A stretch of 64,000 nt of DNA from Pseudomonas sp. MN1F (GCF_009391885.1 NZ_VZII01000009.1:62001-126000); one strand, 5' to 3'; counted from the stretch's first letter, positions 18,847-28,769 are shown. The notes: a model not told the origin generated them from the letters alone. Numbers and translations are program-made.

Positions 18847-18863
18847 ACCCGCGAAAGGGCCGG
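18847..18863. repeat. REP half-copy
   Basis: 17 bases (ACCCGCGAAAGGGCCGG) that are the exact reverse complement of 18585-18601. With the doublet it brackets the RAYT remnant in inverted orientation. Confidence 0.65.
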
Positions 18864-18974
18864 CACAGGAGCTGAAAATGCCGAACTGATCCCGGTCAGT
18901 GCCGTTTATCCAACCCTGAACTACGCTGACAGTCGCATCCCAAGAATCATTTGCGCGCAAAGCAAGGAGCCTGC

Positions 18975-20063
18975 ATGACGTTGATGCGTCCGCTGTCGGT
19001 CGTTTGCCTGGGGCTGCTGTATATGCTCACCGGCTGTAGCAAGGAAGAAACCCCCGAAACCCTGCCAAGGGTCGGCGTACAACAGGTATCCCCCACCGAT
19101 TTCGCTGCCAGGGTCACCCTGACCGGCGACGTGCAGGCGCGGGTGCAGACCGACCTGTCGTTCCGCGTGGGCGGCAAGATCATTTCCCGCAGCGTCGACG
19201 TCGGCGACCACGTCAAGGCCAACCAGGTCCTGGCGCGGCTCGACCCGAAAGACCTGCAGAACAACGTCGACTCGGCCAAGGCCGAAGTGTTCGCCGCCCA
19301 GGCGCGGGTCACCCAGACCAGCGCCGCCTTCGTGCGCCAGCAAAAGCTGCTGCCAAAGGGCTACACCAGCCAGAGTGAATACGACTCCGCCGAAGCCGCG
19401 CTGCGCAGTAACCAGAGCGCACTCAAGGCGGCCCAGGCAGAGCTGGCCGATGCCAATGAGCAACTGAGCTACACCGCGCTGGTGTCCGATGCCGATGGCG
19501 TGATCACCGAGCGCCAGGCCGAGGTCGGCCAGGTGGTGCAGGCGACCATGCCGATCTTCAGCCTGGCCCGTGACGGCGACCGCGACGCGGTCTTCAACGT
19601 CTACGAATCGCTGCTGGTGGCACCGCCCAGCGACGCAGGGGTCATCGTCAGTCTGTTGGACGACCCCAAGGTCCAGGCTCACGGCTTTGTCCGTGAGATC
19701 ACCCCCACCGTCTCGGCGCAAAGCGGCACCGTGCAGGTCAAAGTGGGCCTGAAGGATGTGCCGCCGGGCATGCAACTGGGCGCGCCAGTCACTGCCAGCA
19801 CCAATGCGGTGGGGCGGCCTAGCGTCGAGTTGCCGTGGTCGGCATTGACCAAGGCGGTGCATGAGCCGGCAGTCTGGGTGGTGGGCGAGGGCGACAAGGT
19901 CGAGCTGCGCAAGGTCGAGGTCAGCCGTTACCTGACCGGCAAGATCGTGGTCGCCAGCGGCCTGAAGGCTGGCGAGACCGTGGTGGTGGTCGGTAGCCAG
20001 TTGCTGCATCCCGGCATGCAGGTGCAGAAGGTCGATGCCAAGGCCCAGGGAGGTGAGCTATGA
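18975..20063 (+). CDS. RND efflux periplasmic adaptor lipoprotein (first of two)
   Basis: A 362-residue membrane-fusion protein. The lipoprotein signal ends in the lipobox LTGC (Cys near 20). The barrel-sandwich halves (DLSFRVGGKIISRSVDVGDHVKANQVLARLD ... SDADGVITERQAEVGQVV) surround a helical hairpin rich in Ala/Gln, followed by a beta-barrel. Start ATG 18975 has AAGGAG 7 bases upstream. The stop overlaps the next gene's start (ATGA). Together with the following adaptor and the RND pump this resembles the TriABC-type organisation, in which two different adaptors serve one pump. No outer-membrane channel gene is present locally. Confidence 0.9.
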   Translation: MTLMRPLSVVCLGLLYMLTGCSKEETPETLPRVGVQQVSPTDFAARVTLTGDVQARVQTDLSFRVGGKIISRSVDVGDHVKANQVLARLDPKDLQNNVDSAKAEVFAAQARVTQTSAAFVRQQKLLPKGYTSQSEYDSAEAALRSNQSALKAAQAELADANEQLSYTALVSDADGVITERQAEVGQVVQATMPIFSLARDGDRDAVFNVYESLLVAPPSDAGVIVSLLDDPKVQAHGFVREITPTVSAQSGTVQVKVGLKDVPPGMQLGAPVTASTNAVGRPSVELPWSALTKAVHEPAVWVVGEGDKVELRKVEVSRYLTGKIVVASGLKAGETVVVVGSQLLHPGMQVQKVDAKAQGGEL

Positions 20064-21127
20064 AGCGCCTGCTGCTGATGCTGTCGGCTGGCATGCTGCT
20101 GGCCGCCTGCGGTAAAGAGCAGGAAGTGGCCGAGCCGATCCGGCCAGTGCTGTCGGTCAAGGTTGAGCCACAGATGCAGTCGCAGTTGGGCCGCTTCGCC
20201 GGCCTGGTCGAGGCGCGCTTCGAAAGCACCTTGGGCTTCCGGGTTGGCGGGCGCATTGCCCGGCGTTGGCTGGATGTGGGGGCCCAGGTCAAACCGGGCG
20301 ACACCCTGGCCACGCTCGACCCCACCGACCAGCAGAACCAGCTGCGTGCCGCCGAAGGCGACCTGGCCAAGGTGCAGGCGCAGTGGATCAACGCCCAGGC
20401 CGATGCCCGCCGCCAGCAGCAGCTGTTCGACCGCGGCGTCGGTGCCCAGGCCCAGCTGGATATCGCTCAGACCAACCTGAAAACCACCAGCGCCGCATTG
20501 GAGCAGGCGCGCTCGGCACTCAGCCAGGCCCGCGACCAGCTCGACTACAGCACCCTGCGCACCGACCATGCGGCGGTCATCACCGCTTGGCAGGCTGAAG
20601 CCGGGCAGACCGTCACCGCCGGCCAGGCCGTGGTGACCCTGGCGCGGCCGGATGTGAAGGAGGCGGTGATAGACCTGCCGATCGGCCTGGCCGAGCAACT
20701 GAACAAGGGCCTGACCTTCACCGTGGCTTCGCAGCTCGACCCGACCATCAACACCACCGCCACCCTGCGCGAGCTGGAGCCGCAGGCCGATGCGACGACC
20801 CGGACCCGCCGCGCGCGCCTGACCTTGGCCAGCACCCCGGCGGCCTTCCACCTGGGCACCGCGATCAGTGTGACCCTCAGCTCGGAAGTGACCCCGCGCA
20901 GCGAACTGCCGCTGAGCGCCTTGTTCGAGCGTGATGGCAAGACTCAGGTCTGGGTGATCGACACCCAGCAGAAAACCGTAGGTACCCGCGACGTCACCTT
21001 GATCGACCGTACCGCCGACAGCATCGTCCTGACTGCAGGCGTGCAGCCGGGTGAGCGCGTGGTGACGGCGGGCGTGAACAGCCTCAAGCCTGGCCAGAAG
21101 GTCACCTTCGACGAGGATGCGCAATGA
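20060..21127 (+). CDS. RND efflux periplasmic adaptor lipoprotein (second of two)
   Basis: A 355-residue paralogue of the preceding adaptor: lipobox LAAC (Cys near 17), lipoyl half-motifs (STLGFRVGGRIARRWLDVGAQVKPGDTLATLDP and the returning AVITAWQAEAGQTVTAG), coiled-coil hairpin (~100-150) and C-terminal barrel. Overlaps both neighbours by ATGA-type junctions, so the three genes are translated as a unit. The two adaptors are clearly diverged from each other, so this is not a recent duplication. Confidence 0.9.
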   Translation: MKRLLLMLSAGMLLAACGKEQEVAEPIRPVLSVKVEPQMQSQLGRFAGLVEARFESTLGFRVGGRIARRWLDVGAQVKPGDTLATLDPTDQQNQLRAAEGDLAKVQAQWINAQADARRQQQLFDRGVGAQAQLDIAQTNLKTTSAALEQARSALSQARDQLDYSTLRTDHAAVITAWQAEAGQTVTAGQAVVTLARPDVKEAVIDLPIGLAEQLNKGLTFTVASQLDPTINTTATLRELEPQADATTRTRRARLTLASTPAAFHLGTAISVTLSSEVTPRSELPLSALFERDGKTQVWVIDTQQKTVGTRDVTLIDRTADSIVLTAGVQPGERVVTAGVNSLKPGQKVTFDEDAQ

Positions 21128-24100
21128 AAGGAAGCTTCAACCTGTCCGAATGGGCGCTCAAGCATCAATCGTTCGTCTGGTACCTGATGTTCGTTGGCCT
21201 GCTGATGGGCATTTTCTCGTACTTCAACCTTGGCCGTGAGGAAGACCCTTCGTTCACCATCAAGACCATGGTGATCCAGACCCGCTGGCCGGGTGCGACC
21301 CAGGACGAAACCCTCTACCAGGTCACCGACCGCATCGAGAAGAAGCTGGAGGAGCTCGACTCCCTCGACTACACCAAGAGCTACACCCGCCCGGGCGAGT
21401 CGACGGTGTATGTGTACCTGCGCGACACCACCAAGGCCAAGGACATCCCGGAAATCTGGTACCAGGTGCGCAAGAAGATTTCCGACATCCGTGGCGAATT
21501 CCCTGCCGGTATCCAGGGGCCTGGGTTCAACGACGAATTCGGCGACGTGTTTGGCTCGATCTACGCCTTCACCGCCGACGGCCTCACCCTGCGTCAGCTG
21601 CGTGACTACGTGGAACAGGCGCGCGCCGAAGTCCGCGATGTGCCCAACATCGGCAAGATCGAGCTGGTCGGCACTCAGGACGAAGTGCTGTACCTGAACT
21701 TTTCGACCCGCAAACTGGCGGCCCTGGGCATCGATCAGCGCCAGGTCATGCAGGCCCTGCAATCGCAGAACGCGGTGACCCCGGCCGGGGTGATCGAGGC
21801 TGGTCCCGAGCGCATTTCGGTACGCACCACCGGGCAATTTGCCTCGGAAAAGGACCTGCAGACGGTCAACCTGAAGATCAACGACCGCTTCTTCCGCCTG
21901 GCCGACATCGCCGATATCCAGCGCGGTTATGTCGACCCGCCGTCACCGATGTTCCGTTACAACGGCCAGACCGCCATCGGCCTGGCCATCGGCATGAAGG
22001 CCGGCGGCAACATGCAGGTATTTGGCGCGGCGCTGAAAAAGCGCATGGACCGGGTGGTCGAAGACCTGCCGATTGGCGTCGGCGTTCACACCGTGTCGGA
22101 CCAGGCCGTGGTGGTCAAGCAAGCGGTCGGCGGCTTCACCAGCGCGCTGTTCGAGGCGGTGGTGATCGTACTGGCGGTGAGCTTCGTCAGCCTTGGCATG
22201 CGTGCTGGCCTGGTGGTGGCCTGCTCGATTCCGCTGGTGCTGGCGATGGTCTTCGTATTCATGGAATACAGCGGCATCACCATGCAGCGGATTTCGCTGG
22301 GTGCGCTGATCATCGCCCTCGGCTTGCTGGTGGATGACGCGATGATCACCGTCGAGGTGATGGTCACACGCCTGGAAATGGGCGAGAGCAAGGAGCAGGC
22401 GGCCACGTTCGCCTACACCTCGACGGCGTTCCCCATGCTCACCGGTACCTTGGTGACGGTAGCCGGTTTTGTGCCCATTGGCCTCAACGCCAGCTCTGCG
22501 GGTGAATACACCTACACGCTGTTCGCGGTGATCGCGGTGGCGCTGATGGTGTCGTGGGTGGTGGCGGTGTTCTTCGCCCCGGTGCTGGGCGTGCACATAC
22601 TCAGCAGCTCCAAGCTGAAGGCTCATGAAGCCGAGCCTGGGCGTGTTGGCCGGGCCTTCGAGCATGGCCTGCTGTGGTGCATGCGCAACCGCTGGCTGAC
22701 CATCATCGGCACCATCGTGCTGTTTGCCCTGGCGATCTTCTGCGAGCGCTTCGTGCAGAACCAGTTCTTCCCGTCATCGGACCGCCCGGAAATCCTCGTC
22801 GACCTCAACCTGCCGCAAAACGCCTCGATCGAAGAAACCCGCAAGGTGGTGGACCGCTTCGAGGCCCGCATCAAGGATGACCCGGACCTGGTGAGCTGGA
22901 GCACCTACATCGGCCAGGGTGCTATTCGTTTCTACCTGCCCCTCGACCAGCAGTTGCAGAACCCGTATTACGCACAGCTGGTGATCGTCAGCAAGGGCTT
23001 CGAAGAGCGCAAGGGCATGATGCAGCGGCTGCAGAAGATCCTCCATGAGGACTTCGTCGGCATCGGCGTCAACGTGCAATCGCTGGAAATGGGCCCGCCA
23101 GTAGGCCGGCCGATCCAGTACCGGGTCAGCGGCGCCAATATCGACGAGGTGCGCAAGCATGCCATCGACCTGGCCACCTTGCTCGACCAGAACAAGCACA
23201 TCGGCGAGATGATCTACGACTGGAACGAGCCCGGTAAGGTGCTGCGGGTGGAAATCGCCCAGGACAAGGCGCGCCAGCTGGGGTTGTCGTCGGAGGACGT
23301 GGCCAAGGTGATGAACAGCATCGTCAGTGGCGTGGAGATCACCCAGGTCAACGACAACATCTACCTGGTCGACGTGGTCGCCCGTGCCGAGGACAGCGAG
23401 CGGGGCTCACCCGATACCCTGCAGAACCTGCAGATCCTGACGCCTAGCGGTACCTCGATCCCGCTGCTGTCGTTCGCGACCGTGCGCTACGAGCTGGAGC
23501 AACCGCTGGTGTGGCGCCGCGACCGCAAGCCGACCATCACCATCAAGGCCTCGGTCAACGGTGATATCCAGCCTACCGACCTGGTGGCCCAGCTCAAGCC
23601 GCAGATCGACGAGTTCGCCAGCAAGCTACCAGTGGGCTTTGAAGTGGCCACTGGCGGTACCGTGGAGGAGAGCGCCAAGGCCCAAGGGCCGATCCGCAAG
23701 GTCATCCCGTTGATGCTGTTCCTCATGGCGACCTTCCTGATGATTCAGCTGCACAGCGTGCAGAAGCTGTTCCTGGTGGTCAGCGTGGCGCCGCTGGGGC
23801 TGATCGGGGTGGTGCTGGCGCTGGTGCCGACGGGCACGCCGATGGGCTTTGTGGCGATCCTCGGCATCCTCGCGCTGGCGGGCATCATCATTCGTAACTC
23901 GGTGATTCTGGTGACCCAGATCGACGAGTTCGAGGCCCAGGGCTTCTCGCCGTGGGATGCGGTGGTGGAGGCGACCAACCACCGGCGCCGGCCGATCCTG
24001 CTGACGGCGGCGGCAGCGAGCCTGGGCATGATCCCGATTGCCCGCGAGGTGTTCTGGGGGCCGATGGCCTACGCCATGATCGGCGGGATCATCGTCGCGA

Positions 24101-24189
24101 CCCTGCTGACGCTGCTGTTCCTGCCGGCGTTGTATGTGGCCTGGTACAAGATCCGCGAGCCTGAAAACAGCACCAGGACGCAACACTGA
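21124..24189 (+). CDS. RND multidrug efflux transporter
   Basis: A 1021-residue inner-membrane RND pump of the AcrB superfamily: N-terminal helix (SFVWYLMFVGLLMGIFSYF), large periplasmic loops (~35-330 and ~555-860), and transmembrane bundles including LGLLVDDAMITVEVM in TM4, which carries the proton-relay aspartates. The second half repeats the fold (FVAILGILALAGIIIRNSVIL). The sequence type is closer to AcrB/D/F-like pumps of the hydrophobe-amphiphile branch than to heavy-metal CzcA. Substrate unknown. A perfect palindrome follows the stop. Confidence 0.92.
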   Translation: MKGSFNLSEWALKHQSFVWYLMFVGLLMGIFSYFNLGREEDPSFTIKTMVIQTRWPGATQDETLYQVTDRIEKKLEELDSLDYTKSYTRPGESTVYVYLRDTTKAKDIPEIWYQVRKKISDIRGEFPAGIQGPGFNDEFGDVFGSIYAFTADGLTLRQLRDYVEQARAEVRDVPNIGKIELVGTQDEVLYLNFSTRKLAALGIDQRQVMQALQSQNAVTPAGVIEAGPERISVRTTGQFASEKDLQTVNLKINDRFFRLADIADIQRGYVDPPSPMFRYNGQTAIGLAIGMKAGGNMQVFGAALKKRMDRVVEDLPIGVGVHTVSDQAVVVKQAVGGFTSALFEAVVIVLAVSFVSLGMRAGLVVACSIPLVLAMVFVFMEYSGITMQRISLGALIIALGLLVDDAMITVEVMVTRLEMGESKEQAATFAYTSTAFPMLTGTLVTVAGFVPIGLNASSAGEYTYTLFAVIAVALMVSWVVAVFFAPVLGVHILSSSKLKAHEAEPGRVGRAFEHGLLWCMRNRWLTIIGTIVLFALAIFCERFVQNQFFPSSDRPEILVDLNLPQNASIEETRKVVDRFEARIKDDPDLVSWSTYIGQGAIRFYLPLDQQLQNPYYAQLVIVSKGFEERKGMMQRLQKILHEDFVGIGVNVQSLEMGPPVGRPIQYRVSGANIDEVRKHAIDLATLLDQNKHIGEMIYDWNEPGKVLRVEIAQDKARQLGLSSEDVAKVMNSIVSGVEITQVNDNIYLVDVVARAEDSERGSPDTLQNLQILTPSGTSIPLLSFATVRYELEQPLVWRRDRKPTITIKASVNGDIQPTDLVAQLKPQIDEFASKLPVGFEVATGGTVEESAKAQGPIRKVIPLMLFLMATFLMIQLHSVQKLFLVVSVAPLGLIGVVLALVPTGTPMGFVAILGILALAGIIIRNSVILVTQIDEFEAQGFSPWDAVVEATNHRRRPILLTAAAASLGMIPIAREVFWGPMAYAMIGGIIVATLLTLLFLPALYVAWYKIREPENSTRTQH

Positions 24190-24195
24190 ACCCTG

Positions 24196-24219
24196 TGGGA
24201 GCGGGCATGCCCGCTCCCA
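24196..24219. repeat. REP-type palindrome after RND operon
   Basis: Perfect 24-base palindrome (TGGGAGCGGGCA and its complement) a few bases after the RND gene stop. It shares the TGTGGGAGCGGG core of the REP at 18649, so it is a single REP that may also serve as the operon 3' hairpin. Confidence 0.75.
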
Positions 24220-24271
24220 TAGAGGCATGTGATCGCCCGCAGGATCGCCGTTTTATTCTGGTTATATAAAC

Positions 24272-24296
24272 ATTCTTAAACAGTATTTTTAAGAAT
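24272..24296. promoter_or_regulatory. 25-bp dyad upstream of oscA
   Basis: Perfect 9-bp arms ATTCTTAAA and TTTAAGAAT separated by CAGTATT, in an AT-rich stretch 88 bases before the oscA start. Dyads of this kind are typical LysR-family sites, and the genes downstream are of the CysB sulfate-starvation type, so a CysB or related operator is the natural guess. It is not proven by sequence alone. Confidence 0.5.
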
Positions 24297-24383
24297 AACT
24301 CCGCATCACTACTATTGCCTTCAAGCCAGGCAATAAACCCCTTCAAATCCATGCCCGGCACCCTCATTCCAAGGAGAACGAGC

Positions 24384-24566
24384 ATGAGTGCATCGCTGCG
24401 TAGCATCGACGGTCAGGACGAAGCCACCATTCTGCGTGAAATCCAGAGCGCCTTGCGCGACCTGCGTTTCGGTGCGGTGGAAATCACCGTGCACAACGCT
24501 CAGGTCGTGCAGATCGAGCGCAAGGAGAAGTTCCGCCTGCAACAGCCTGGCAACAAGGCCGGCTGA
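24384..24566 (+). CDS. oscA: OscA, DUF2292 small protein linked to sulfur starvation
   Basis: A 60-residue protein ([16 protein letters not shown]...) of the YezD/DUF2292 family. The core [21 protein letters not shown] followed by [12 protein letters not shown] is the family pattern. In Pseudomonas, oscA lies directly upstream of the sulfate-binding protein gene and is involved in the sulfur starvation response and chromate resistance; the arrangement here is identical (sbp starts 51 bp downstream). AAGGAG precedes ATG 24384. The molecular role remains unclear in the family. Confidence 0.88.
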   Translation: MSASLRSIDGQDEATILREIQSALRDLRFGAVEITVHNAQVVQIERKEKFRLQQPGNKAG

Positions 24567-24616
24567 TTCGCGCCACAACATCCGAAACTAGAAAAATGCC
24601 AATCGGGAGCTTCACC

Positions 24617-25624
24617 ATGTCCATCCGCCGTTATGCGCTCGCCGCCCTGGCCAGTGCTGTTTTTGCCGGTTCCGCCATCGCCAAGGACTACGAACTGCTG
24701 AACGTGTCCTATGACCCGACCCGCGAGCTGTACCAGCAGTACAACGCCGAATTCATCAAGCACTGGCAACAGGCCCACCCGGGCGACAAGGTGAAGATCC
24801 AGCAATCCCATGGCGGCTCGGGCAAGCAGGCCCGTGCAGTGATCGACGGCCTGCGCGCCGACGTGGTGACCCTGGCCCTGGCCGGTGACATCGACGAAGT
24901 TGCCAAGCTCGGCAAGACCCTGCCCGAGGACTGGCAGAAGCGCCTGCCGGACGCCAGCACGCCGTACACCTCGACCATCGTGTTCCTGGTGCGCAAGGGC
25001 AACCCGAAAGGCATCAAGGACTGGGGTGACCTGATCAAGAAGGACGTGTCGGTCATCACGCCCAACCCGAAAACCTCCGGTGGCGCCCGCTGGAACTTCC
25101 TCGCCGCCTGGGCCTACGGCCTGAAAACCGGTGGTAGCGAAGACAAGGCCAAGGCCTACGTGCAGGAGCTGTTCAAGCATGTGCCAGTGCTGGACACCGG
25201 CGCTCGCGGCTCGACCATCACCTTCGTCAACAACGGCCAGGGCGACGTGCTGCTGGCCTGGGAAAACGAAGCCTTCCTGGCGTTGAAGGAAGACGGTGGT
25301 GCTGACAAGTTCGACATTGTCGTGCCGTCGCTGTCGATCCTTGCCGAGCCACCGGTGGCGGTGGTCGACAAGAACGCCGAGAAGAAGGGCAATACCGAGA
25401 TTGCCAGCGAATACCTCAAGCACCTGTACAGCCCGGCTGGGCAGAAGATTGCCGCCGAGAACTTCTACCGCCCACGTGACGAGAAAGTCGCTGCCGAATT
25501 TGGCAAGCAATTCCCGAAACTGGATTTGGTGACCATCGACAAGGACTTCGGTGGCTGGAAGACTGCACAACCGAAATTCTTCAATGATGGCGGTGTGTTC
25601 GACCAGATCTATCAGGCACAGTAA
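24617..25624 (+). CDS. sbp: periplasmic sulfate-binding protein
   Basis: A 335-residue solute-binding protein of the sulfate/thiosulfate family. Signal peptide ends near GSAIA; the mature start [19 protein letters not shown] is the family signature, and [18 protein letters not shown] and [16 protein letters not shown] form the sulfate site. ATG 24617 is preferred over 24596 because GGGAG lies 8 bases before it. Works with CysT, CysW and CysA encoded downstream. Confidence 0.95.
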   Translation: MSIRRYALAALASAVFAGSAIAKDYELLNVSYDPTRELYQQYNAEFIKHWQQAHPGDKVKIQQSHGGSGKQARAVIDGLRADVVTLALAGDIDEVAKLGKTLPEDWQKRLPDASTPYTSTIVFLVRKGNPKGIKDWGDLIKKDVSVITPNPKTSGGARWNFLAAWAYGLKTGGSEDKAKAYVQELFKHVPVLDTGARGSTITFVNNGQGDVLLAWENEAFLALKEDGGADKFDIVVPSLSILAEPPVAVVDKNAEKKGNTEIASEYLKHLYSPAGQKIAAENFYRPRDEKVAAEFGKQFPKLDLVTIDKDFGGWKTAQPKFFNDGGVFDQIYQAQ

Positions 25625-25640
25625 CGCGGTCATTGTAGGC

Positions 25641-25676
25641 GCGGCCTTCAGCCGCGAAAGGGCTGCATAGCAGCCC
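25641..25676. repeat. paired small hairpins between sbp and cysT
   Basis: GCGGC/GCCGC (25641-25655) then GGGCTGC-ATA-GCAGCCC (25660-25676). The second is one of a recurring family of hairpins seen at gene ends in this window. Here it lies inside an operon, where it may set the ratio of binding protein to permease. Confidence 0.55.
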
Positions 25677-25743
25677 CAGGATTCAGAAGCCTGCACCGGC
25701 CCGGAATTGTTTCCGGGCTTCGTGCGTTCAACCAGGGATATTT

Positions 25744-26562
25744 ATGTCACGTCGCATTTCCCCCGTCATACCCGGCTTCGGGCTGACGCTGGGCTACACC
25801 TTGGTGTACCTCAGCCTGATCGTGCTGATACCGCTGGCCGCCATGTTCGTGCATGCCGCGCAGCTCACCTGGGAGCAGTTCTGGAACGTCATCAGTGCGC
25901 CGCGGGTAATCGCCGCGCTACAGTTGAGTTTCGGCACCGCCCTGTTCGCCGCCATCATCAATGGTGTGATCGGTACCCTGCTGGCCTGGGTGCTGGTGCG
26001 CTATACGTTCCCCGGGCGCAAGATCATCGACGCGATGATCGACCTGCCGTTCGCCCTGCCTACTGCCGTTGCCGGTATTGCCCTGACCGCCCTGTACGCG
26101 CCTGCGGGCTGGGTCGGCCAGTTCGCCAGCGACCTCGGTTTCAAAATTGCCTACACGCCGCTGGGCATCACCCTGGCGCTGACCTTCGTCACCCTGCCGT
26201 TCGTGGTGCGTACGGTGCAACCGGTGCTGGCCGACATCCCGCGTGAAGTCGAAGAGGCCGCGGCATGCCTGGGCGCGAAGCCGTTGCAGGTGTTCCGCCA
26301 CATCCTCGCACCAGCGCTGCTGCCCGCCTGGCTGACCGGTTTCGCCCTGGCCTTCGCCCGTGGCGTTGGCGAGTACGGTTCGGTGATTTTCATTGCCGGC
26401 AACATGCCGATGAAGACCGAAATTCTGCCGTTGCTGATCATGGTCAAGCTCGACCAGTATGACTACACCGGCGCCACTGCCATCGGCGTGTTGATGCTGG
26501 TGGTTTCCTTCATCCTGCTGCTGCTGATCAACCTGCTGCAGCGCCGCATCGAAACCCCTTGA
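25744..26562 (+). CDS. cysT: sulfate/thiosulfate ABC transporter permease CysT (CysU)
   Basis: A 272-residue inner-membrane permease with about six helices and an EAA loop ([23 protein letters not shown]). [25 protein letters not shown] and [14 protein letters not shown] are typical of CysT. ATG 25744 is preceded by CAGGGA. Followed by cysW 10 bp later with GAAGGAGG as its RBS. Part of the CysTWA-Sbp importer. Confidence 0.94.
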   Translation: MSRRISPVIPGFGLTLGYTLVYLSLIVLIPLAAMFVHAAQLTWEQFWNVISAPRVIAALQLSFGTALFAAIINGVIGTLLAWVLVRYTFPGRKIIDAMIDLPFALPTAVAGIALTALYAPAGWVGQFASDLGFKIAYTPLGITLALTFVTLPFVVRTVQPVLADIPREVEEAAACLGAKPLQVFRHILAPALLPAWLTGFALAFARGVGEYGSVIFIAGNMPMKTEILPLLIMVKLDQYDYTGATAIGVLMLVVSFILLLLINLLQRRIETP

Positions 26563-26572
26563 AGGAGGCCGC

Positions 26573-27445
26573 ATGTCCAGTTCAACCCTGAGTGCAAGCG
26601 CCGCCGCCAACGCCGCCCGGCGTGGCAGCGCCACCTCGCGGCGCGTTCTGATCGGCCTCGGCTGGCTGGTGTTCGCGCTGTTCCTGCTGCTGCCGCTGGT
26701 GATCGTGGTGTCGCAGGCGCTGAAGAACGGCTTCGGCACCTTCTTCGAGGCGATCTTCGAGCCGGATGCCCTGTCGGCGCTCAAGCTCACCTTGTTCGCC
26801 GTGGTCATTTCGGTGCCGCTGAACCTGGTGTTCGGTGTCAGCGCCGCCTGGTGCGTGAGCAAGTACAGCTTCCGCGGCAAGAGTATCCTGGTGACGTTGA
26901 TCGACCTGCCGTTCTCGGTGTCGCCGGTGATCGCCGGCCTGGTCTACGTGCTGATGTTCGGTGCGCAAGGCCTGTTCGGCCCCTGGCTGCAGGACCACGA
27001 CATCCAGATCGTGTTCGCCTTGCCGGGCATAGTCCTGGCGACCATCTTCGTCACTGTGCCGTTCGTCGCCCGCGAGCTGATCCCGCTGATGCAGGAGCAG
27101 GGTACGCAAGAGGAGGAGGCCGCGCGCCTGCTCGGCGCCAACGGCTGGCAGATGTTCTGGCACGTGACCCTGCCGAACATCAAATGGGGCCTGATCTACG
27201 GCGTGGTGCTGTGCACCGCGCGGGCCATGGGCGAGTTTGGCGCGGTGTCGGTGGTGTCCGGCCATATCCGTGGCGTGACCAACACCTTGCCGCTGCACGT
27301 GGAGATCCTCTACAACGAGTACAACCACGTCGCGGCCTTCAGCGTGGCCAGCCTGTTGCTGATCCTGGCGCTCTTCATCCTGCTGCTCAAGCAGTGGAGC
27401 GAGAACCGTATTAACCGCCTGCGCCAAAGCGCCGCGGAGGAATGA
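26573..27445 (+). CDS. cysW: sulfate/thiosulfate ABC transporter permease CysW
   Basis: A 290-residue permease partner of CysT: N-terminal hydrophilic Ala/Ser/Arg-rich lead of about 25 residues, then helices starting [22 protein letters not shown], and the EAA loop [42 protein letters not shown]-type sequence near 220 is diagnostic for CysW. cysA begins 3 bases after the stop. Confidence 0.94.
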   Translation: MSSSTLSASAAANAARRGSATSRRVLIGLGWLVFALFLLLPLVIVVSQALKNGFGTFFEAIFEPDALSALKLTLFAVVISVPLNLVFGVSAAWCVSKYSFRGKSILVTLIDLPFSVSPVIAGLVYVLMFGAQGLFGPWLQDHDIQIVFALPGIVLATIFVTVPFVARELIPLMQEQGTQEEEAARLLGANGWQMFWHVTLPNIKWGLIYGVVLCTARAMGEFGAVSVVSGHIRGVTNTLPLHVEILYNEYNHVAAFSVASLLLILALFILLLKQWSENRINRLRQSAAEE

Positions 27446-27448
27446 TTC

Positions 27449-28438
27449 ATGTCGATCGAAGTTCGTAACGTCAGCAAGCGCTTCAACAGCTTCCAGGCCC
27501 TGAACACTATCAACCTGGACATCAACAGCGGCGAATTGGTGGCCCTGCTTGGCCCGTCCGGCTGCGGCAAGACCACCCTGCTGCGCATCATTGCCGGCCT
27601 GGAAACCCCGGACCAGGGCAACATCGTGTTCCATGGCGAGGATGTGTCCGGCCATGACGTGCGTGATCGCAATGTCGGCTTCGTGTTCCAGCACTACGCG
27701 CTGTTCCGCCACATGAGCGTGTTCGACAACGTCGCCTTCGGCCTGCGCATGAAGCCCAAGGGCGAGCGCCCGAGCGAAAGCAAGATTGCCGAGAAGGTCC
27801 ATGAACTGCTGAACATGGTGCAGCTCGACTGGCTGTCCGACCGCTACCCCGAGCAGCTGTCCGGTGGCCAGCGCCAGCGTATCGCCCTGGCCCGCGCACT
27901 GGCGGTGGAGCCCAAGGTGCTGCTGCTGGACGAGCCGTTCGGTGCGCTCGACGCCAAGGTGCGCAAGGAGCTGCGCCGCTGGCTGGCGCGGCTGCACGAG
28001 GACATCAACCTGACCTCGGTGTTCGTCACCCATGACCAGGAAGAGGCCATGGAAGTGGCAGACCGCATCGTGGTGATGAACAAGGGCGTGATCGAGCAGA
28101 TCGGCTCGCCGGGCGAGGTATACGAGAAGCCGGCCAACGATTTCGTCTACCACTTCCTCGGCGATTCCAACCGCCTGGCCTTGAGCGAAGGGCACCACGT
28201 ACTGTTCCGCCCGCACGAGGTATCGTTGTCGCGGCATGAGACCGAGGGCCACCATGCTGCCGAAGTGCGCGACATCCGCCCGTTGGGCGCCACTACCCGA
28301 GTGACCTTGAAGGTGGAAGGGCAGAGCGAGCTGATCGAGGCCGAGGTGGTCAAGGACCACGACAGCCTGACCGGGCTGGCGCGCGGGGAGACACTGTTCT
28401 TCCGGCCGAAGGTGTGGCAGAAGGTGGCGGATATCTAA
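27449..28438 (+). CDS. cysA: sulfate/thiosulfate ABC transporter ATP-binding protein CysA
   Basis: A 329-residue ATPase: Walker [10 protein letters not shown] (~35), Q-loop [17 protein letters not shown], signature LSGGQRQR, Walker [14 protein letters not shown]-switch [15 protein letters not shown], then a CysA-type C-terminal regulatory domain ([12 protein letters not shown] onwards). RBS CGGAGGAA overlaps the cysW end. Last gene of the sulfate operon; an intrinsic terminator follows within 20 bases. Confidence 0.95.
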   Translation: MSIEVRNVSKRFNSFQALNTINLDINSGELVALLGPSGCGKTTLLRIIAGLETPDQGNIVFHGEDVSGHDVRDRNVGFVFQHYALFRHMSVFDNVAFGLRMKPKGERPSESKIAEKVHELLNMVQLDWLSDRYPEQLSGGQRQRIALARALAVEPKVLLLDEPFGALDAKVRKELRRWLARLHEDINLTSVFVTHDQEEAMEVADRIVVMNKGVIEQIGSPGEVYEKPANDFVYHFLGDSNRLALSEGHHVLFRPHEVSLSRHETEGHHAAEVRDIRPLGATTRVTLKVEGQSELIEAEVVKDHDSLTGLARGETLFFRPKVWQKVADI

Positions 28439-28456
28439 GCCGCTGTGAGTGATGAG

Positions 28457-28482
28457 AACCCGGGCCTGCTCCCGGGTTTTTT
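28457..28482 (+). terminator. intrinsic terminator after cysA
   Basis: 8-bp stem AACCCGGG / CCCGGGTT with a 6-base loop followed by TTTTT, 19 bases after the cysA stop. Confidence 0.92.
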
Positions 28483-28769
28483 ATTGCCTCAAGCTTGACG
28501 CGGCCCCTGTAGGAGCGGGTTTACCCGCGATCGAGGGCGCAGCCCTCGCGGCAATCTGATGCCTTGCACGAATATTTCATATGCCTGTAAAGCATCGCCT
28601 GATCGCTGCAAACCCACACCCCGCGAAACCCGCGGCCTAGAGCCAAACCGGCAAAATTAATATTCCAAAAAGCTCTAACTTTAATTTTAAACATTACTTT
28701 CAGAGATAAGCCCCTGCCCCCGATGATTCAGCCACACACCTGAATCAAGAACCCCCAGGAGTTTGATCA
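28483..28769. promoter_or_regulatory. intergenic region before tonB with one REP
   Basis: Holds a REP-type element at about 28508-28550 (GGAGCGGGTTTACCCGC plus a CGAGGGC-GCA-GCCCTCG hairpin) and an AT-rich tract at 28655-28715 that probably carries the tonB promoter. I could not find a convincing Fur box (no good match to GATAATGATAATC), although tonB-exbBD genes are often iron-regulated. No gene seen. Confidence 0.5.

Noticed and set aside
26582-28360. 592-residue minus-strand open frame across cysW-cysA
   Set aside because: Antisense shadow of two clear ABC genes; His/Gln/Arg-rich composition typical of reverse GC-rich codon bias, no family pattern.
28650-28769. Fur box before tonB
   Set aside because: The AT-rich tract does not match the 19-bp Fur consensus well enough to call.
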